Below are positions 61,142 to 64,000 of a stretch of 64,000 nt of DNA, one piece after another. This DNA comes from Erysipelotrichaceae bacterium. Its GTDB lineage: Bacteria; Bacillota_I; Bacilli_A; Erysipelotrichales; Erysipelotrichaceae. Numbering within the stretch: position 1 is the first letter of the stretch; every line of letters begins with the position of its first letter. Below the pieces are notes generated by a model. It had not been told where the DNA came from. It did not search any database and saw nothing but the letters and a program-made list of their open reading frames with translations. Location of the stretch: the NCBI GenBank assembly GCA_017405675.1, contig JAFRAB010000025.1:51272-115271 (forward strand). The letters run 5' to 3'. The position numbers were made by a program, and so were the translations under genes.

Positions 61142-61268
61142 GGAAGAGAAAATGCTTTGAAGTAAGCTGTGCTTACGTTACCGGATGGTACATGATCAGA
61201 CTGCCTGTAAAGTCATTTTTACTGATCATGCTGCATCTGCCACAGGCGCATTACTGCTTTTCTCTTCC
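61142..61268 (-). ncRNA. Candidate structured RNA upstream of the reverse transcriptase
   Basis: The 148-base gap before the RT gene is bounded by a perfect 11-bp inverted repeat (GGAAGAGAAAA on the minus strand at 61268-61258 and TTTTCTCTTCC at 61152-61142; two further pairs after a bulge). Inside, in minus-strand order, are a small GCC-tgt-GGC stem, a 9-bp stem CATGATCAG/CTGATCATG (61230-61222 with 61199-61191) enclosing GTAAA/TTTAC, and GTAAGC-aca-GCTTAC (61176-61162). This recalls the a1/a2 ends and hairpins of a retron msr-msd RNA, but the RT lacks retron motifs. No expression evidence. Confidence 0.6.
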
Positions 61269-61279
61269 GCTGTCTGGGA

Positions 61280-61810
61280 TTACAGATATTTATGTAATCT
61301 CTGCTTAATGTATTCCGGGTGGTTTGGATAGTGCTCAACGAAGTTGATGAACTGGATGCCGTGATCTTCAGCGAATTCTCTGCTCCAGCGGTATTCTCTG
61401 TGTGCAGTAGTTGTCTTGCCTATTAGCATGATGACCAGTTTAACTTCGTTGCCTTCGCAGACGATGATGGAATAATCCATGAATCTGCCGTCACCGCCCA
61501 TTTCAGCAGGGGAGACGTTCTCATAGACATTGTATTGCGGGAATTCTTCTGCCAGAATGTCCAGAATTCTCTGACGGGCTGTTTTGCCGTCTTCGTAATC
61601 TTCATAGAATTCTTCAGGGATCTTGTTTTCTTCCTTTTCCTTCTGTTCAGCCTTGTAGTCATCTACGGCTTTCTTAATGGTTTCAATTTCATTTCCAAAG
61701 GTTTCCTTTAGATTGCCCAGCAGATTCTTGGCTTTTTCCCTGTCTTCCTCACTGATATTTTCGTTTACAGCTTCTTTAACTTCCTTTAAGAGCTTGTCAA
61801 AAAGTCCCAT
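61280..61810 (-). CDS. Unknown protein upstream of the RT, 176 residues
   Basis: A protein with a charged helical N-terminal part (GLFDKLLKEVKEAVNENISEEDREKAKNLLG, likely coiled coil) to about residue 70, then a compact alpha/beta part (FMDYSIIVCEGNEVKLVIMLIGKTTTAHREYRWSREFAEDHGIQFINFVEHYPNHPEYI) with strands like those of nuclease-type folds; I cannot name the family. It sits on the same strand as the RT, 148 bases before it, so co-transcription and a functional link are possible but unproven. Confidence 0.75.
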   Translation of the reverse strand: MGLFDKLLKEVKEAVNENISEEDREKAKNLLGNLKETFGNEIETIKKAVDDYKAEQKEKEENKIPEEFYEDYEDGKTARQRILDILAEEFPQYNVYENVSPAEMGGDGRFMDYSIIVCEGNEVKLVIMLIGKTTTAHREYRWSREFAEDHGIQFINFVEHYPNHPEYIKQRLHKYL

Positions 61811-61899
61811 AAATTACCTCCTGTTCAGTAGAATGATAGGCTTATTATTACCTATGTTTTTCTTAAGTATAACATACAGGCATCAAAAGCAGTAATAAA

Positions 61900-61915
61900 T
61901 GTGATTTACATCAAA
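61900..61915 (+). promoter_or_regulatory. CRP/FNR/Rex-like partial palindrome
   Basis: TGTGA-tttaca-TCAAA lies upstream of the transketolase promoter; half-sites are only partly symmetric. Confidence 0.25.
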
Positions 61916-61949
61916 TAGTTACACTTAATGTATATTGATTATTCTGAGT

Positions 61950-61958
61950 TTGGTATAA
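61950..61958 (+). promoter_or_regulatory. Extended -10 of the transketolase genes
   Basis: TGGTATAAT; the ATG at 62002 has ATAGGAGG ahead. Confidence 0.6.
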
Positions 61959-62001
61959 TAAATAGAGAATAAAAAGGAAATTCTAATAATAGGAGGTTTC
62001 A

Positions 62002-62856
62002 ATGGATAAGGTTGAATTAAAAGAATTAGAACTTCTGGCAGCTAAAATCCGTTTGGATGTCATGGAACTGCTGTATCATCGCGGTTACGGACATCTGGGT
62101 GGCTCACTGTCATTAGTTGAACTAATGGCTGTTCTCTATGGAAAATATCTGCATGTTGATCCTGCTGATCCACAGATGGATGACCGTGACATGGTTGTTC
62201 TTTCAAAGGGACATGCAGGACCGGTCTGGTATTCAGCACTGGCTGAAAGAGGCTATTTCCCTAAGGAATGGTTAATGACTCTGAATGATGGCGGAACAAA
62301 TCTGCCTTCACATCCTGACAGAACAAAAACTCCTGGTGTTGATATGACAACAGGTTCATTAGGCCAGGGTACAAGCGCTGCCGTAGGTATCGCTTTAGGC
62401 CAGAAGATGAAAGGCCAGGACCGCTACACTTACCTGATCGTCGGAGACGGTGAGTTAAACGAAGGACAGTGCTGGGAAGCATTCCAGTTCATCGCCGGCA
62501 AGAAGCTGAATAACTGCATTGTATTCATCGATGAAAACAAGCGTCAGCTTGACGGTTACACCAAGGATATTCTCTATCCGTTTGACTATGTAGCTAAGAT
62601 GGAAGCTTTCGGTTTCATGACACAGAAGGTCAAGGGAGATGACATTGAAGGCATCGCTGAAGCTATTGCCAAGGCTCAGGCAAATAAGGACAGTGCCAAC
62701 TGCATCGTTCTTGATACCATCAAGGGACAGGGCATCAAGTATTTTGAAGATCTCGTGAGCAACCACTCAGTCAAATTCAATAATGAAGCCAATATCAAGG
62801 CTGCTGAAGAAGCCATTGCCAATCTGAAAGAATTCATTGCCAAGGAGGAAGCATAA
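62002..62856 (+). CDS. Transketolase, N-terminal (TPP-binding) subunit
   Basis: A 284-residue transketolase N-terminal subunit. Segments RGYGHLGGSLSLVELMAVLYG, VVLSKGHAGPVWYSAL, TGSLGQGTSAAVGIALGQ and IVGDGELNEGQCWEAFQ (with the TPP-binding GDGELNEGQ) are characteristic. It makes the active enzyme with the C-terminal subunit, exchanging two-carbon units in the pentose-phosphate pathway. The split form is typical of many anaerobic Firmicutes and Archaea. Start codon of the next gene overlaps its stop (TAATG). Confidence 0.95.
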   Translation: MDKVELKELELLAAKIRLDVMELLYHRGYGHLGGSLSLVELMAVLYGKYLHVDPADPQMDDRDMVVLSKGHAGPVWYSALAERGYFPKEWLMTLNDGGTNLPSHPDRTKTPGVDMTTGSLGQGTSAAVGIALGQKMKGQDRYTYLIVGDGELNEGQCWEAFQFIAGKKLNNCIVFIDENKRQLDGYTKDILYPFDYVAKMEAFGFMTQKVKGDDIEGIAEAIAKAQANKDSANCIVLDTIKGQGIKYFEDLVSNHSVKFNNEANIKAAEEAIANLKEFIAKEEA

Positions 62857-63815
62857 TGTTCAAGTTAACTGAAGAACGCAAAGTAAAGGGAACGCCTTTA
62901 GCTAAAGTCGTAATGCAGACTATCGCTGACGTAATGGACACTGATGAAAAAGTAGTCATGCTGGAAGCAGACCTGGGCAGTGCCAGCAGTTCAACGATCG
63001 TTGCAAAAGCTCATCCTGAAAGATATGTTCAGTGCGGTATTGCTGAAGCCGACATGGTCGGTATCGCAGCCGGATTATCCGTTAAGGGTTTCAAGCCATT
63101 CATTCATACCTTTGGTCCATTCGCTACCAGACGTGTATATGACCAGCTGTATCTGTCAGGGGCTTATGCTCACAACACCATCAATGTCTACGGTTCAGAC
63201 CCTGGTTTCACCGTAGGACCTAATGGCGGTACTCACACAACATGGGAAGACGTGGCCTTGATGAGAGCCATGCCTGGAGCATTAGTATGTGATGCTGCTG
63301 ATGCCGTTCAGCTGGAATGGATCGTAAAGGAATTTGCCAAGCTGGAAGGCATTCATTATGTACGTGCCAACCGTAAGGATGTCCGTAATGTCTATGCACC
63401 AGGTTCAACATTTGAATTTGGCAAGGGCAATGTCTTAACTGAAGGCAAGGATGTTCTGATCATCACTGCCGGCCAGCTGGTATCAGATGCTCTGGATGCT
63501 GCTGAACAGCTGGAAGCTGAAGGCATTTCAACTGAGGTTATTGACATGTTCACCATCAAGCCAATCGATAAGGATCTGATCCTTTCTGAAGTAAAGGGCA
63601 AGAAGGCTGTCGTAGCTTTCGAGAACCATTCAATTATCGGCGGCTTGGGCTCAGCCGTTGCTGAAGTACTGGCTGAAAACTGCATTGCTGTACCGTTCAA
63701 GCGTCACGGCTGCATGGATCAGTTCGGACAGGTAGGAACACCTGACTGGCTGCAGAAAGAATTCAAGCTTACCGCAGCTGATCTGATTGAAACCGTTAAA
63801 GGCTTACTGAAATAA
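62856..63815 (+). CDS. Transketolase, C-terminal subunit
   Basis: A 319-residue C-terminal (pyrimidine-binding) subunit of split transketolase. The segments VVMLEADLGSASSSTIV, VQCGIAEADMVGIAAGLSVKGFKPFIHTF (with the Glu that activates TPP) and IIGGLGSAVAEVLAEN are typical. It overlaps the N-subunit gene by one base, so the subunits are made together. Product supplies pentose phosphates from sugars imported by the neighbouring systems. Confidence 0.95.
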   Translation: MFKLTEERKVKGTPLAKVVMQTIADVMDTDEKVVMLEADLGSASSSTIVAKAHPERYVQCGIAEADMVGIAAGLSVKGFKPFIHTFGPFATRRVYDQLYLSGAYAHNTINVYGSDPGFTVGPNGGTHTTWEDVALMRAMPGALVCDAADAVQLEWIVKEFAKLEGIHYVRANRKDVRNVYAPGSTFEFGKGNVLTEGKDVLIITAGQLVSDALDAAEQLEAEGISTEVIDMFTIKPIDKDLILSEVKGKKAVVAFENHSIIGGLGSAVAEVLAENCIAVPFKRHGCMDQFGQVGTPDWLQKEFKLTAADLIETVKGLLK

Positions 63816-63864
63816 TCAGTAAATAAGAATTATTCCATAAACAAAAGAAGGATCATGTGTGATA

Positions 63865-64000
63865 TGTACCCCCTAAACTGGACAAACACCAGTAAAGGGG
63901 GTTTTCATATGAAGTATAGCTGGGAGTTTAAATTAGAATGTGTCGAGAAGTATCTTAAGGGAGAGCAGGGAAAAAAACCAAACCATATAGAAACAACAGA
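63865..64000 (+). mobile_element. Left end of an IS3-family-like insertion sequence
   Basis: A terminal sequence beginning TGTACCCCCTAAACTGGACA at 63865 is the IS3-type end, followed by the first codons of a transposase. The leader hairpin (CCCCC...GGGGG with CTGG/CCAG) overlaps the ribosome site. The right end lies outside the window, so the target duplication cannot be checked. Confidence 0.7.
63909..64000 (+). CDS. IS3-type transposase OrfA, N-terminal part
   Basis: The frame from ATG 63909 (AAAGGGGG ahead) runs to the window edge: MKYSWEFKLECVEKYLKGEQ then GKKPNHIETT. The FKLECVEKYL pattern is the start of a helix-turn-helix OrfA, which in IS3 elements is joined to the catalytic OrfB by frameshift. 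Only 30 codons are visible. Confidence 0.7.
   Translation, partial: MKYSWEFKLECVEKYLKGEQGKKPNHIETT

Noticed and set aside
59932..61268. Calling the RT locus a retron or a diversity-generating element
   Set aside because: The retron motifs NAxxH and VTG were not found, and no template/variable repeat pair or accessory Avd gene was seen in the window; only the neutral term reverse transcriptase is used.
61900..61915. CRP or Rex operator before transketolase
   Set aside because: Only one half-site matches; kept as a low-confidence note.
1..64000. tRNA, rRNA, CRISPR arrays, prophage or restriction-modification genes
   Set aside because: None could be recognised on either strand.

Overview
The window reads as the chromosome of a low-to-mid-GC, gut-type Firmicute (Bacillota). 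The basis is strong AGGAGG-type ribosome sites, short intergenic gaps holding a T-tailed hairpin then a TATAAT-like -10 box, a T-box leader, YesM/YesN-type two-component control, LplB/LplC-type sugar ABC transporters and mannose-family PTS genes. An Erysipelotrichales-like organism is my best guess, by style of gene content only. No rRNA, tRNA, CRISPR array or prophage was seen. The window starts inside a MarR-like regulator and ends inside the left end of an IS3-like insertion sequence.

Layout. 1-5.7 kb: MarR-like regulator and VOC protein, a pseudouridine-degrading pair (psuK-psuG), a HAD phosphatase and a CBS protein divergent from each other, and an MFS carrier. 5.8-17.6 kb (minus strand): a complete carbohydrate uptake block with lipoprotein binding protein, YesM-like kinase, YesN-like regulator, a membrane-anchored protein of unknown role, two permeases, a serine hydrolase, a polysaccharide deacetylase, a DUF624 protein and a dedicated ATPase. 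17.8-30.2 kb: an esterase-rich region with a GH13_18 (sucrose-phosphorylase-like) enzyme, a P-loop kinase, a CE2-like esterase, a Nif3-like protein, a sialate-O-acetylesterase-like protein and several alpha/beta hydrolases, plus an MsmX/UgpC-type ATPase behind a three-hairpin leader. 30.2-33.7 kb: a T-box leader (specifier read as CGC, arginine) ahead of a metallo-beta-lactamase-fold hydrolase and an amino-acid ABC transporter. 33.7-37.2 kb: HAD phosphatase, a second type-B carboxylesterase, an orphan PTS IIB and an alpha/beta hydrolase. 37.2-45.4 kb: a small conserved-looking protein, a PRD regulator and a mannose-family PTS operon (IIA-IIB-IIC-IID) with a ChbG/YdjC-like deacetylase, a NagA-like deacetylase and a SIS isomerase/deglycase. 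45.4-59.9 kb: mostly single genes with their own promoters and terminators (MBL hydrolase, membrane pyrophosphatase, patatin, zinc-ribbon membrane protein, GH43, flavin reductase, DNA glycosylase, oxidoreductase, YunG-like, YhhN-like, DUF4349 and unknowns). 59.9-61.8 kb: a solitary reverse transcriptase preceded by a compact structured intergenic region bounded by an 11-bp inverted repeat. 62-63.8 kb: split transketolase. 63.9 kb: IS end.

How the genes may work together. The ABC system, the intracellular-looking (signal-peptide-free) esterases and deacetylases, the GH13_18 phosphorylase and the GH43 enzyme suggest import of acylated oligosaccharides, with ester removal and phosphorolysis inside the cell. 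The PTS operon looks built for a phosphorylated N-acetylated amino sugar. The most unusual element is the reverse transcriptase with its upstream inverted-repeat-bounded RNA-like region; it lacks the motifs I would expect of a retron or an intron maturase and is a candidate for a defence-type or otherwise uncharacterised RT system.
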